Shown here: one piece after another, positions 1 through 12,023 of the stretch
Position numbering within the stretch: position 1 is the first letter of the stretch
Layout: each line of letters begins with the position of its first letter
Assembly (NCBI GenBank): GCA_944990035.1
Contig: CALYLX010000099.1
Coordinates: 124,001 to 188,000 of the forward strand
Source: Clitopilus passeckerianus
Lineage: Eukaryota > Basidiomycota > Agaricomycetes > Agaricales > Entolomataceae
DNA length: 64,000 nt
Direction of reading: 5' to 3'
Made by a program: the position numbers and the translations under genes
The notes under the pieces: generated by a model
Seen by the model: only the letters and a program-made list of their open reading frames with translations
What the model was told of the DNA's origin: nothing
The model's database searches: none

Positions 1-725
1 TTCATCTCGGCACCCCCGTCGTCTTTGGCTTCGCCTCGTAAACCCGTCACATCTACTCCAGACCATGCTTAGCAGATGCCTGGAAGGGACGGCGAAGGCT
101 ACCGAATTATCGAGGTGACGGAGGGTCATGCAGCCTCGTCTACGACAACGATGAAACACCATCCTCAATTGGCACCCGGCTTTCCTGGGAGGTCATGGAG
201 GAGACTAGCCAGGCCATTGCTGCCGCCGAGACCACACTGGCACCTCTATTGTCACTGGCGAGGAACGCAGGGTCCTTTACTTCCATCCTCACTACCAGCA
301 CCACTCGTATGATTTCATTCAAGCATATCCCACCGCCCCGAATATCGGCTTTGCCAGCTACCCCCGATCCCTTGTATCTGGGCTTAGATCATCGCATTGT
401 GGAGATGTTCGCACCCCAGAAGGGCGATCTCATCCGCCGATTTGTTGTCGAACAGCCGGATGGCGGTGAGGCGGAGTTGATCGCATTCCTTCAGAAACAT
501 GTGGCGGCGATGAAGAGGCCAGTGTTCGTCGAGATGTTGATACCGTACTTGGAGGCTCATCCGGATGCTGCTCAAGACGAATATGCGGCTTTCGTCGACT
601 ACCAGGCTGAGCGGGAAAGGTTGAAGAATGGTCCGATTGTGAAGCTTTACGACTAACTTTTGAAGGAACATCCGGATGGTAATGATGATACCTTTCTGGA
701 CTATATTAAAGCGCACTCAGACTTT
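1..725 (+). pseudogene. Broken 5'-truncated copy of the membrane-anchored helical-repeat gene
   Basis: This stretch aligns by eye with the second exon of the intact genes at 18076-21386 and 26787-30052. The first ~100 bases match the part before the acidic FEL repeats, then about 750 bp are missing, and the match resumes at the ISQDH/IEVTED region and runs to the C-terminal stop near 730. It is disabled. A stop follows the opening codons (TCG TAA near 40), frameshifts occur around 90-380, and a TAA near 654 replaces the codon after Leu-Tyr-Asp. The open part at 384-656 still encodes recognisable repeat sequence (MFAPQKGDLIRRF..., FVEMLIPYLEAHPDAA). It may extend left of the window. Identity as a relic is seen directly in the sequence; lack of function is inferred. 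Confidence 0.85.
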
Positions 726-730
726 ATTTA

Positions 731-1292
731 GTGATGGTTATTGTTTTGTTACGAATACAGAATTCTTTCATCTTGCATACTTTAATCATTTTGCGTACTC
801 TACTTCTGTAAGTACGTATCCCCTAGTTTCCGTACGATATTTGCCTGGCATTTAATCGAGCTGTTTAAACATGGCTCCTACTTCCAGTTGGACTATACGC
901 TGGACATTCTGAACGGCTACCAAGGCAGCACTAACGCTGAAATTAGTCTTCCAGGGACCTGATTCCTAATGGCCGACGAAGTGATATTTTACCAACCCAC
1001 GGGGGATTATGTTCATTTTTGTCGTGAAAGGTGATCATCGTTTCAAATCGTCTGGTCTCTGCATGGGCAGGAGAGCATGAGATACCCTGCTCATCCCCGA
1101 CATTTGCCCATACTCACAACGTTCATTTCTTTATGAGGGCGCTACATCGCCAAATCTGGGTAAATGCCTGGGCATCCTTCATGCTCACGAGCCAGCAAGG
1201 AATGTCGAAGGACGGACTTTCAAATTCCTCGCATAAAATTCATTGGGCTACTTATTCTTCGTTCAAGAACAGATACAATAAATTACAGTGAT
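731..1292. other. Intergenic, partly duplicated
   Basis: No gene is supported here. The first part resembles the 3' flank of the intact helical-repeat genes (TACGTAT and CCCTAGT-like blocks). The last ~150 bases, including the 3' flank of the aldehyde dehydrogenase gene, recur at about 5425-5560 beside the second aldehyde dehydrogenase copy. Confidence 0.5.
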
Positions 1293-3578
1293 TTACAACC
1301 TAAGGCCGAGGTTGATATGAACGCCCTTCACTTGCGTATATCTAGGTTTTCGTCGTGAGTACGAGTATCACAAGATAGAAATACCAATCTTACGTCTCAA
1401 GAGCATATTCTCCCAGCTCACGGCCAATACCCGATTGCTTGTATCCACCAAACGGAACCGCGTTATCGAACGACAGAGTGCAGTTGACCTATCATTCTCA
1501 TTAATACCGTATCTCAAATCTCGACAAAAGAATAAAAGAATCGTTACCCAAGCAGTCCCAGCCTCAATCGCATGAGCCACCCGAATCGCCCGGCTCGAGT
1601 TCTCAGTATAGATATGGCACGCCAATCCATAAGTCGTATTATTAGCTTCTTCGATCACCTCTATCAACCATCCATATATCAGCTCCATCTCCGCGAACCG
1701 AGAAAAGGACTCGGAGCAAACGCACCTTCTTCGGTCTTGAACTTAAACACCACCCCAACAGGCCCGAATATCTCCTCCTTGGCGATCTTCATATCCCGGT
1801 TGACGTCGGTGAAGATGGTAGGCTCGATGAAGTACCCTGCATCCCCCAGACGTGCGCCTCCGGAGGCGATTTTGGCGCCGTCTTGTTTGCCGGATTCGAT
1901 GTAGCTCATAACACGCTATGTGGGTTCGTGTCAGTTGTCAGTTACTCATGTCCAATGGACTCGGATGCAAGTGGAGATGAGAGGCAAGGGGAAAGAGAGA
2001 CGTACGTCGTATTGAACCTGAGAAATCTGAGGACAATGTTGGGTACTTTGGGCGAATGGGTCGCCAGCGGTCGTACCAAACGCCTTAGCAGCCTCTGCGA
2101 ACCGCGCAACGAATTTATCGTAGATGCCTTCTTGAACAAATATACGGGATCCAGCGACACATACTTGCCCTGCATTCGCGCTATACCAACCCTCACCAGT
2201 GAATATTAATTATCATCGAAATAAGTCAGAAAACACGCACAAAATCCCCATCGCAACCCACTTAACCGCCTGCTCCAAATCCGCATCATCAAACACGATC
2301 GCAGGGCTCTTCCCGCCCAACTCAAGGCTGACGTCTTTGAGGTTGCTCTCCGCTGCGGCTTTGAGGATCTTGCGCCCGACGAGGGTGCTGCCGGTGAAGG
2401 AAATTTTGTCGATGTGGGGGTGGGAGGAGAGGCATTGGCCGACGGTGTTGCCGTAGCCGTTGACGATGTTGACGACACCAGGTGGGATACCGGCTTCGTT
2501 GAAGAGGTCGGCGAGCTTTAGGGCTGAGAGGGGAGTGATTTCTGAAGGCTTTGAATCCCGATTCAGCCCCATCTTCTTCTTTAAGAGGAGGAGAGGAAAG
2601 TGTAACTGACCTTCAAAATGACGACATTTCCCACCGCGATTGCTGGTGCGATCTTACACAACGTGAGGTGCTAAGAGAAGTATTTTTAGGGTCAATACCG
2701 AATGACGGGTGATGAATGAGAGAGGTGGGAGGGAGACTGACTAGAGGTCCGTTCCAGGGTACAATCGCGCCCTTTAAGTAAGTAGTTCAGATCAGAAGTC
2801 ACGGTGATTTTGGGAAAGGGCAACATACGACAACCCCATAAGGCTCATGCCTGCTATACGCAAACTTCATCTCATTCGTCTACCGTCGCACCATTAGCCA
2901 ATCACCCACCCAACCAACCAATTCAGTGACAAACGCACCTCCATAGTCTTGCCATGAACCTTATCCGCCCACCCCGCAAAATACCTCACAATATCCACAC
3001 TCCCCTTCACCGTTCTATTCTTCTGCACCACATAACTCTTCCCCCCGTTGATAGCTTCGAGAGCAGCGAGCTCGTCACCGTGTTTCTCGATCAGGTCCGC
3101 GAGTTTGTGTAGGATTTGGCCGCGGAGGGTGCCGGGGGTTTTGAGGCCCCAGGTGGTTTTGTACGCCTAGGTGGAGGTGGAGAAATAAGTTTAGGTTTGA
3201 ATTGGGTGGATAAAGGATAGGAGGAGGAGGAGAATGGAAGCGAACCTTGCGGGCGGCGGCGACTGCGATGTCGACGTCCTTGGAGGAGCCGGCGAGGACG
3301 GTGGCGACTTTCTCGCCGGTTGCTGGGTTGATGACGCTGGACGAGTTCGCAAGTATGAGTCCACCAGGCGAAGGGTTTTATTATATATCTGTTTACTTAC
3401 TCGATTGTAGCATGCTCAACTGGATCGACCCATTTTCCGTCGATGAATAGCCTGAGAACGTAGGAAGCGTCAGCGGGAGCCCTCGGCATGCGTGCGCAGA
3501 TCGGACTGACCCGGTGTTGAAGGTAGCTTCTCCCTTGTAGGTGGGAGTATCGAAGTTAATGCTGGCAGTTGAAGACAT
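1293..3578 (-). CDS. Aldehyde dehydrogenase, copy A (NAD(P)-dependent)
   Basis: Predicted to oxidise aldehydes to carboxylic acids, using a catalytic cysteine and NAD(P). It is spread over about ten exons and reads intact when spliced. The start ATG at 3578 opens [20 protein letters not shown]. Next come [30 protein letters not shown], the Rossmann stretch [37 protein letters not shown], the catalytic-Glu motif [12 protein letters not shown], the catalytic-Cys motif [19 protein letters not shown], and [25 protein letters not shown] short last exon (1293 to about 1340) encodes [19 protein letters not shown]. Without that exon the gene would appear to stop at YALET, but GTAAG follows there as a splice donor. 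No targeting peptide is evident, so it is probably cytosolic. The substrate cannot be read from sequence. It is a tandem duplicate of the gene at 5560-7936. Confidence 0.9.
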
Positions 3579-3618
3579 CTTGGTATTGCGGTAGAGATAT
3601 CGAGAGCTCATGCAGGGG

Positions 3619-3628
3619 TATATATACT
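3619..3628 (-). promoter_or_regulatory. TATA box of aldehyde dehydrogenase copy A
   Basis: GTATATATAC lies about 40-50 bp upstream of the ATG at 3578. The second copy has a related AT-rich element (TAAATATAC on the minus strand near 7990). The call rests on position and consensus only. Confidence 0.45.
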
Positions 3629-5187
3629 GCCTGCAGATTCAGATCATATCAGATAACCTGGAGCCCTTCCATGAGAATATCTCCCACATAACGCGTAAGC
3701 CAATTCAGTGTCCACGATCGAACAGCGTTCATATCCGGGTCAGCTGGTGCCAGTATAGTGCCTTTAGATGTTCGTTTCAAGCCGCAGTCGCTGATTGATC
3801 CCTAGAAAAGGCAACTTGAGGCCGGTTGGAGCCGTCAGGTGTCATATTACTCTCGGAATCTCGGTGGGCTTTCCATGTTTTCGTTGGATGATGACTTGAG
3901 GCTAGTTCTCGGCCATCATACCGTGTTTATGGCTAATATGTGTGTGTAGTGGCGGGAAGCTTCCGAAGTCGCGTCTGACTGAATGGAAACTTAAAGACGC
4001 CGGTTTCGGGAAGCACGTGCTCGTGACTTGGAGTCGAGTTCCGCTTTTTGCACTTCTGCTCTCCAGTTTTGTCGACTTGCAACGAATCGTATCTCAAACA
4101 AGGCCTCTACGCCAGGCCCAGCCATTGCCCGGCTGGAGTAACGGCCAGGTATACCGACCCCACTCAACCCTTCGGTTCGACATTATGAGGGACTTGAACC
4201 GGAAGCGATGGTGCCCAAGTTCGGCCTAAGAACAAATTCGCGACAGTTGACAAAGGTGCGACTTATCTCGTAGATTCCGCGAAAGATTCTTACCTGGCTT
4301 CCTACAGCATGTTCCTCGAGAAAGCCGCTTGTTCAACCCTTAGAAAGAACAACCTGCAAATTGCGGATATGGACCCATCTTCAAACCGCGATGTAGGCTC
4401 ACAGGTGTTAAATTATACGGACTCGATCTCCAACGCCAATCCCAACATTTCTGGGCTACAAGCCTGACCATCTGATCTTTAGGAACGTGCAAATCAAGCT
4501 GAAAGCATACGAACCCAAATCGACCTTCCACCAACATCCTCCGACGTCTCATGGATTTGGGCTGCAGCCATTCGTGACCCGGCCTCCCTTAAACCACCCT
4601 TACAACTGTATCTGGATGCCTCGATGAAGTAGGAGGACGTTTGTGCTGAAGCTTGAAGACCGGGCGGATCTGCCGTTTAGACCAAAGACGGCCTACCATG
4701 GCAAGTGAACGGCCAGAATCTTACATGGTACACCCGCTAATCTATATCAAACTAAACAGCTCCTCCGTGTTCGTGATCTCTAGTCTTGAAACGATGGGGT
4801 TTCCCGCAAGAGTGGACTGCTGAACCGCTCTTCAAAGACGACCATCCTTGATCATCCTGCAACCTTCGGAACGCATTCATTAAGGCAGCACCATTTTAAA
4901 GAAGGTACGCTCTGCATCCATCCATAGACATGATAGAGGGATGCTGACTCCTCTGGCTCCTTCAGATGCTAAACTAAATCTCTATGGACTGGATGTTGGG
5001 AGTTTTTGGCGATAACAGCGAGTTTTGCAAGAGGGGGGTTGTACTGGTCAGGCCTTGGACGAGTTCTGCAGGCAAGTGAATCACGACCGGCTCCTGACCA
5101 GTTACATATACTGACCTCCGCGGCAGTTGGCGGTTCTTGGCTTCGTTGGATCGCCGCGGTATCATGCAACGACTGAACTGAACACCA
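3629..5187. other. Intergenic between the duplicated blocks
   Basis: The first ~500 bp is the duplicated upstream region of aldehyde dehydrogenase and includes a shortened copy of the E-box/GTGAC element at 4014. Short ORFs between 3942 and 5187 show no family signature, no exon-like codon pattern and no conserved neighbour. Around 5085-5115 a short block resembles sequence ~450 bp upstream of the two helical-repeat genes, consistent with a relic promoter for the fragment that follows. Confidence 0.45.
4014..4027 (+). promoter_or_regulatory. E-box/GTGAC element, shortened copy 1
   Basis: CACGTGCTCGTGAC joins the two ends of the 29-bp element seen at 11320, 17051, 25824 and 45093, but lacks the spacer. 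The following GAGTTCCGCTTT also matches the flank of copy 2 at 8287. It lies about 440 bp upstream of aldehyde dehydrogenase copy A. Confidence 0.4.
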
Positions 5188-5418
5188 CCTGGACGCTGGT
5201 GTTCTCGTGTGCACCGCTACCCTTCTCACCCCCCTCCTCCTCCCCATCGCGTTCACCCTCGTTTTATTCAACGACTTCGTCGATCTCGATAGGCCTGTGC
5301 GGGCGCTCAAGACACTGCGGTTACACTACCCCCGACGAATATGCGGCTTTCATCGACTACCGGGCTGAGTGGGGAGAGGGAAGAGAATGAGAGGTTGAAG
5401 ATCGGTCAGGTTGTGATC
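5188..5418 (+). pseudogene. Second relic of the helical-repeat gene
   Basis: The segment 5188-5300 matches the transmembrane segment and following basic residues of the intact genes (AGVLVCTATLL..., then FNDFVDLDR in place of QRRRPRQ). It jumps directly to a segment (about 5325-5418) matching the last repeats (TPDEYAAFIDYRAE, then a frameshift into the ENERLK region). More than 2 kb of coding sequence is missing between them. It is clearly a deletion relic. It sits at the left edge of the second aldehyde dehydrogenase block, mirroring the relic at 1-725. Confidence 0.75.
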
Positions 5419-5559
5419 GCCAAACCTGCGTAAATGCCTGGACATCCTACACGCTCACGGGTCAGCGGGGCATGCTGAAGGAATACCCTTCAGAGAATAG
5501 GCATAGATCTCATTGGGATTTTCTTCGTAGACGAAGACATACAATCAAAGTACGGTACT

Positions 5560-7936
5560 TCACAACCTAAGGCCGAGGTTAATATGAACGCCCTTCACTT
5601 GTGTATACCTATATCCACGTCATGAGTACGAGAATCACAGAATGGAAATATCATTCTTACGTCTCGAGAGCATATTCTCCAAGCTCACGGCCAATTCCCG
5701 ACTGCTTGTATCCACCGAACGGAACTGCGTTATCGAACGACAGCGTGCAGTTGACCTATGTATCTCTCACGTTAACATCCACATCTCAAATCTCGAGCCG
5801 AAATGTCCTTACCCAAGCAGTCCCAGCCTCAATCGCATGAGCCATCCGAATCGCCCGGCTCGAGTTCTCAGTATAAATATGGCACGCCAATCCATAAGTC
5901 GTATTATTAGCTTCTTCAATCACCTCTATCAACCGCCACCACCTATATATCAGCTCCATCGTATGCAAATTGAGCAAATAGCAAACGGACCTTCTTCCGT
6001 CTTGAACTTAAACACAACCCCAACAGGCCCAAATATCTCCTCCTTGGCGATCTTCATATCGCGGTTGACGTCGGTGAAGATGGTAGGCTCGATGAAGTAC
6101 CCTACATCTCCCAACCGTGCGCCTCCAGAGGCGATTTTGGCGCCGTCTCGTTTACCGGATTCGATGTAGCTCATGACACGCTGCGCAGAATGCCGTTGTT
6201 AGTTAAGGATGTCCGATGTCCCCAAGTCCAAGGACAAGGTGAGAGGAGAGGGAAGGCGATAATGGACGTACGTCGTATTGAACCTGCGAGATCTGAGGAC
6301 CGTGTTGGGTACTCTGAGCGAAGGGGTCGCCGGCGGTTGTACCGAACGCCTTGGCAGCTTCTGCAAAGCGTGTGACGAATTTATCGTAGATGCCTTCTTG
6401 GACGAAGATGCGAGAGCCTGCGACACATACTTGACCTGCATTCGCGCTACACCATCCCAATCAGTATACCCATCCACCTTACACAAATCAAAAATCTTTG
6501 AACACGCACAAAATCCCCATCGCAACCCACTTAACAGCCTGCTCCACGTCCGCATCATCAAACACAATCGCAGGGCTCTTCCCGCCCAGTTCGAGGCTGA
6601 CGTCTTTGAGGTTGGTCTCGGCTGCCGCTTTGAGAATCTTGCGGCCGACGAGGGTGCTGCCGGTGAAGGAGATTTTGTCGATGTGGGGGTGTTCGGCGAT
6701 GGATTGGCCGACAGTGTTGCCTGAAGGTATAAAGGGATGGGTGGGTTGTGAGTAAGAGCGAGAGGAGGGAGGCAGAGGCAAGATATAGGAAGGAAGGAAG
6801 GAGGAGTGGGGAGTTCACATACCGTATCCATTGACAATGTTGACGACGCCGGGTGGTATACCAGCTTCGTTGAAGAGGTCGGCGAGTTTTAATGCTGACA
6901 GAGGTGTGATTTCTGAAGGCTTTGGGTGTCGATTCAGTCGTATATTCTTCCTCTTCCTCAGCAGCAAGAGCGAAAGAGTAACTGACCTTCAGAACGACGA
7001 CGTTTCCCGTAGCGATCGCTGGGGCGATTTTAAAAAGCGTGAGGCGCTACGTAGTTTTGAGGTAAATATCAAATGACGGGTGAGAAATAGGAGGAATGGG
7101 AGGGAAACCGACTAGAGGTCCGTTCCAAGGTACGATCGCTCCCTTTAATTTGAAGAGAAAGTCAGGTTTGTGCAGCAACGGTGTGATTGGGAAAGTGCAA
7201 CATACGACGACCCCAAAAGGCTCATGCCTGCTATACGCAAACTTCATCTCATTTGTCTATCGGGGATGAACAAAACACCATGACTCTCATATCAAATTCA
7301 AAATTAGCAAAGGGATCGATTCGGGGCCGCACCTCCATCGTCTTCCCATGAACCTTATCGGCCCATCCAGCGAAATACCGAACAAGTCCAGCATCACTCT
7401 TGATGCGGTCTTTCTGAATCATGTAACTCTTGCCGCCATTCAGAGCTTCCAGCGCCGCGAGCTCATCCCCATGTTTCTCGATCAAGTCGGCGAATTTGTT
7501 CAGGATCTGGCCGCGGACTGTGCCTGGAGTTTTGAGGCCCCAAACTGTTTTGTATGCCTAGGTGGATGTACATTTGAGTTAGGGATCTGATGGTTATAAG
7601 GAGCGAAATAAACCTTGCGAGCAGCGGCGACTGCGATGTCGACGTCCTTTGATGATCCAGCTTGGACTGTGGCGACTTTCTCGCCGGTTGCTGGGTTGAC
7701 GACGCTGGATTAATTCGCATGTATGAGTCCACCAGGCGAAACTTTTTGTTATATGTGTATCTTACTCGATCGTAGCATGCTCAACCGCATCGACCCACTT
7801 TCCGTCGATGAATAATCTACGAAAATGTCAGTAGAGGTCTTGGACCTATGAATTCACAGTCGACGGACCCGGTGTTAAAGGTAGATTCTCCTTTGTAAGT
7901 AGGAGTATCGAAGTTAATACTAGCGGTAGATGGCAT
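5560..7936 (-). CDS. Aldehyde dehydrogenase, copy B (NAD(P)-dependent)
   Basis: Paralogue of the gene at 1293-3578, with the same exon-intron plan, and apparently intact. The start ATG at 7936 opens [18 protein letters not shown]. Motifs in order: [38 protein letters not shown]..., [75 protein letters not shown] with the catalytic Cys, [12 protein letters not shown], and [25 protein letters not shown] terminal mini-exon (5560-5608) encodes [19 protein letters not shown]. It presumably performs the same oxidation as copy A. Differences are mostly conservative (Asp-Val for Asp-Leu, Thr for Val). Expression or substrate divergence cannot be judged here. Confidence 0.9.
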
Positions 7937-9351
7937 CGTAGGCACGAAACTGCAATTGTGATAGGGACCTCAAGCCGCCGCTTCGACCGTATATTTACCT
8001 GTCGCAGATAATCTGATTAGGATGCAGATAAAATGGAATCCTTCATGGAAATCCCACCTACATAGGCCAATACAATACCTAGCGTTCGAGATCGAACATC
8101 ACGCTGCTGAGGATCACAACTCCCTTCGTCATCAACGGTTCATCAACCAGCAAGAAGCGTCTTTACTGCGGCCTGGTAGCTAAAAAGGCAGGTAAAGGCA
8201 GGTCGAAGCCGCCTGGCGTCATATATACTCTCATAACCTCGTACCGTGCGCGTGTAGTAGCAGAAATACTCCCGAAGACGCGTAAACATGTAGTTGCGTT
8301 GGAGGAGGCTTGTGACTCGGATTCAAGTTCCGCTTTCTGCTCTTCGCTCTTCGTTTCTGCCCCTCCAGTTTTGCCGGCTTGTTCGCAAACAGACGACAAT
8401 CGTACGTCAAGGCTGAAAGAATGAGTTCGGCACAATTGACGCCTTTTCTGAGTTGACAGATTTACCAGCAGTACCTCCAACCTTAAAGGCTCCAGGAAAC
8501 GAAACCAATATGCTCTCATATTGTATGCCCATTAGAGGTATATTGACAAACCTTCCTCCAGCTTTTTGAGTGTACCTACCCCTGCTACACTCACGTCGCC
8601 ACGGAATCATCGCCTCCAGCACCTAACAAGAGGGGGCTGACACATTCACCGTACGGGAAACGTCCATCCAGGTTGTGACGAATGCTAAGGTACCCTCTTT
8701 TTCCTCGTTGACCTTGTTACTCATCCTCACCTCTGTTTTACCCATAGCACCAACGTTCGGTACAGTCTAGTCGTGCACCGAGACGAACCTTGTTGCACTC
8801 CAGTCCGATGATATGCAGATAAAGTACTCCTCGAATGTTGTCACCAACCTCTTGATTCGTATCTTAACATGGCGTATCCAGCCTCATATGTCAAATCACG
8901 TTAAGTATAAGTTTCGGCCCGGCGATGACGCCTTTCCATCCCTATTGTGGCTTCGTCTATCGACAGCCGGCACGTTCGGTGCTACTCTACCCCACCCGCA
9001 CCACCTCGTAGTGACAGGTCGTATGCTCCGTCAACGCGCATATGTTTTATTATTTTAGAACTCAAGATGAGGTACTTAGTTGAGATCTTCACGCGACTCA
9101 AACGGACTAGCCGTCCTCGGCATGGATTATTGGAGAAGCAACATTCTACCTGCTCACTTTGACAGCAAACGTGGTTTCCGTATGACGTTTTGGGCGCCAC
9201 TCCAAGCCAGCTACGTTAATCCGATCCTGTGGAACTGGCACTTGAATGGGGCCTCATAAAGGCCCTTCATTTCGGAATCGCTCTTGATATCACTACCAAC
9301 CAACATATCGAATAAACTTCCTCCCCCACCTAACTACTACATATACCCACC
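7937..9351. other. Intergenic
   Basis: The left 500 bp is the duplicated upstream region of aldehyde dehydrogenase copy B. From 8450 to 9300 only short ORFs without family features are visible. A purine-poor leader (CTTCCTCCCCCACC) just before 9352 looks like the 5' untranslated region of the next gene. Confidence 0.4.
8287..8316 (+). promoter_or_regulatory. E-box/GTGAC element, degenerate copy 2
   Basis: CATGTAGTTGCG...GCTTGTGAC matches the 29-bp element with a few substitutions and one extra base. AAGACGCG lies just upstream, as in the better copies. It lies about 350 bp upstream of aldehyde dehydrogenase copy B. Confidence 0.35.
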
Positions 9352-11124
9352 ATGTCCACCGACTCGAATAACGGCTTATCCCCCGAGATGACGGTCAAGA
9401 TTCTCGACGCGATGACATCCAAGATCCACGCGCTCCCAGCTGATACCATGACCTCTGGCGAATTCACAGACGAGCCCAGCGATCTAGCTCGTGCCACGCG
9501 TACTATTAACCATGCCTTGACCGACGTCGAGGGCCTGCTTGGCGAAATCGAGGATCTTCAGCCAGGGGGGCTCAAGCCACAATTCGGGAAATTGCATCAG
9601 GTGAACTTTTTGTCGATTCTACTAGTATTCATACTCCTTTCTGGCATCTCTGCGGCGATTGATATTGATGAGGATTTTTTTGGTGGAATAGGGATATATA
9701 GACATATTACGAGAAAGCCGTTCTCAATCAAAGGTGGCTGAATCCTTTTTTATCGGTAAGGGGTCCTCCACACTACGGGTACTCTATCCAGTGAGCACCC
9801 CCGTGATTAAAACTTGAGCTTGAAACTCGATACCTAGATTTCTCGCAAAATCTGGTCGAGTTCTTGAAAAGGACTGACGGAAGCGCTGCGGCGGCTGATA
9901 AAAAACGAGAGATCGTAAGGTTCGCAAATGTAAGTAAAGTCCACTTCTACTCCTTACTCTGTAATATAATTCTTTGAGCTGATTCGGATGTACTGTACGA
10001 CTTTTAGGATGTCGCAGGGAGTAGTCCGGGCAATACCCACTCTGAGAAGTGGAGGAGATACATCATTGAGCTTATGACTCTCAACGACGATGAATCTGGT
10101 CCTAATAGTCTTGGGAACTGCACCGTCGCACCTAAAGTGGCTCAATTGGTTCAGGATAGAGTTAAACTCGACGATGCCTTGAAGCGGTATGTATCGGTAT
10201 ATGTTTGATGAGTTACTAGGGACTGTTGCTGACTGCAGATATCCGCATATTCATGTCACAGAGCTAATGATCGGGTTAGTGCCATTGCGCGAGATCCACT
10301 GGCAGGGGCGTGAAATACTCAGGTCATAGGACGGTGCATAGATCGAGAAGGCTGCAACGGATAACGCCGGAATAGGGGAGGGTATGTATGCTCTGAGTGC
10401 GTTATACTACGTGGCTCCATGCACCTGTGGCAAGGTTTTGGTGAGGACGTCTTCCAGTGGCACCCACTCAGGCCAAACCTGATGCATGATATTCTATTTC
10501 GTTATAGCTCGCTGGTACAGAGGCAGGAAGCGGTGAGAAGGATAAACAGCTCTCAGCTGCTGTTGGAGATAAGATTGGTACGTTGTTCTTCCGGAATTTC
10601 CTTTTCGATGAAAATTACGGCTGAGCTCGGGCCTTTTATTGGGTGTGGATTTGCACAGATTTGGAAGATACTATCTTAGCCGCCGAAAGAGAGATTTCTT
10701 ACCAAGTTGGGCAAGGCAATGGAGATGAGGAGCCGATAATGAAAGCTATGGTCGAGGTTGCGATTCGACATTCCAGGAAAATGTTGGATACGGTGTATGT
10801 CCTTCTTGGGCCGATTATGAACATGGTGTGTGTTTTTTTTGTTTTTGTTTTTGGTGTGTCGCTCGGTCCCGGACTCATCTCGAGTTATCTACTCTATGTG
10901 TGTAGCTTGTGGTGGATTTGGATCAACTCTCTGGGAAAACTTGGACTGGGGAGGATAAGGCAGGGTCTTTCTGGTTCTTGGTATGGCAACTCGACTAATG
11001 ACGGTCGATCGTTGGACAGGTTTTAAAGGCGAGACTGGAATTTCTCAAGGCTGCATATGGGGTAACGGCGGTGGCTCTCGGAGAGTATGTTAAGAAGGTA
11101 AACCCCGAGGATTGTGATTTGTGA
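9352..11124 (+). CDS. Hypothetical protein, eight exons, soluble
   Basis: I do not recognise the family. The ATG at 9352 opens MSTDSNNGLSPEMTVKIL. Splicing at consensus sites gives one open frame. Exons run approximately 9352-9600, 9819-9929, 10008-10186, 10239-10280, 10342-10380, 10519-10579, 10661-10825, 10906-10980 and 11021-11124. It ends in VALGEYVKKVNPEDCDL-stop. The predicted protein is about 330 residues, largely charged and probably helical. Readable segments include LETRYLDFSQNLVEFLKRTD, GNCTVAPKVAQLVQDRVKLD and ILAAEREISYQVGQGNGDEE. There is no signal peptide and no clear membrane span. The exon around 10519 and the short exons near 10340 are the least certain parts. It stands alone between the aldehyde dehydrogenase block and the membrane-protein cluster. 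Confidence 0.65.
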
Positions 11125-12023
11125 TTGAAATCTGTTTTTCATGTTACTGCGTACCATTCGTATCAATACTCAACTCTGAGCCTTGTTGTCCCGTACTTTC
11201 TGCTTAGTAGCATATAGTATATGCTCTACTCATGCTGTCTGCCCTGAAATGACGAGTTTGTCTATGAGTCTTTCTCGGAATTCTTTGGCGTGTATGAACG
11301 ACACGCGAATTTGGCTGAGCATGTGATCGCGTCTGAGGCGCTCGTGACTGGATCCGGTTTCCGGTCCTTACCATTTTCCCGCTCGGACCTATAACGCGTT
11401 CAATCGACTTCAAGTCCTGGAAAGAATATCTGGCGCCAGCTGAATCAAGTTAAAGATGCGTAGAGATCCTCTGGTTGCCGGCTGTCTACAGTCACTCTTC
11501 AATGTTACCGGAAAATTTGAAGTTATTCAGGACCGCCTTTCGCCCCAAACCAGGAGCAGTCTTTGACACCTCACCGAATGTTGGGTACTCTGGATGAAGA
11601 ACAAGGCGGCAAATGTCACCTTTCAGAGTGCCTTGAAAGCGGAGGAGAGAAGACGTGTTCCATAAGTGAATACTTGCCAATAAGTTATATGTTCGAAATG
11701 GCGAGGATTACACTGCCATCCATCAACTCATCCAAGTTGGCAGATGGGCGCCGATAATTGGTTCTGTTCGTTTGAGAAGGGATCACCATGTGAAGATCTT
11801 TTTGAAGTTGAATGATTGGACTCATCAACTGAGTGAGCAATCCCAGAGGGGTCGAGGAAGCCTGAGCATAGTTTCCAGCTACAAGAAAAGGATCTCGTTT
11901 TACTCCCAGTCAGATATCGGAAAGGACTATCTTTTTGATGTCTTTGTCCGAAGATCCATGCGGAGTCTTCGAGCGATTTTCAACAAATAAAACTCATGTA
12001 TTTACACCACCAGCCAACCACAA
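11125..12023. other. Intergenic
   Basis: No supported gene. The segment 11255-11400 resembles the regions at 16980-17130 and 25760-25900, which lie about 1 kb upstream of the two large repeat-protein genes. It includes the 29-bp element. The rest holds only short, featureless ORFs. Confidence 0.4.
11320..11348 (+). promoter_or_regulatory. E-box/GTGAC element, copy 3
   Basis: CATGTGATCGCGTCTGAGGC followed by GCTCGTGAC. It is nearly identical to copies at 17051 and 25824, with ACACGCG 15 bp upstream and GGATCCGG downstream. Here it is not close to a start codon. Confidence 0.5.

Larger units (their letters stand above)
1000..4200. repeat. Tandem segmental duplication unit 1 (ALDH block)
   Basis: This block is repeated in the same orientation at about 5420-8450. 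It includes the 3' flank, the whole aldehyde dehydrogenase gene with the same introns, and about 600 bp upstream of the start codon. Exons are highly alike. Introns and flanks have diverged with small indels, so the duplication is not very recent. In both units a relic of the helical-repeat gene lies on the left edge, which suggests it was part of the duplicated block. The limits were judged by eye. Confidence 0.7.
5420..8450. repeat. Tandem segmental duplication unit 2 (ALDH block)
   Basis: Counterpart of the block at about 1000-4200. Upstream flanks match between 3600-4090 and 7960-8400, for example the GATCGAAC block, CGTCAGGTGTCATAT versus CCTGGCGTCATATAT, and the GAGTTCCGC/CAAGTTCCGC block. 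Boundaries are approximate. Confidence 0.65.
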
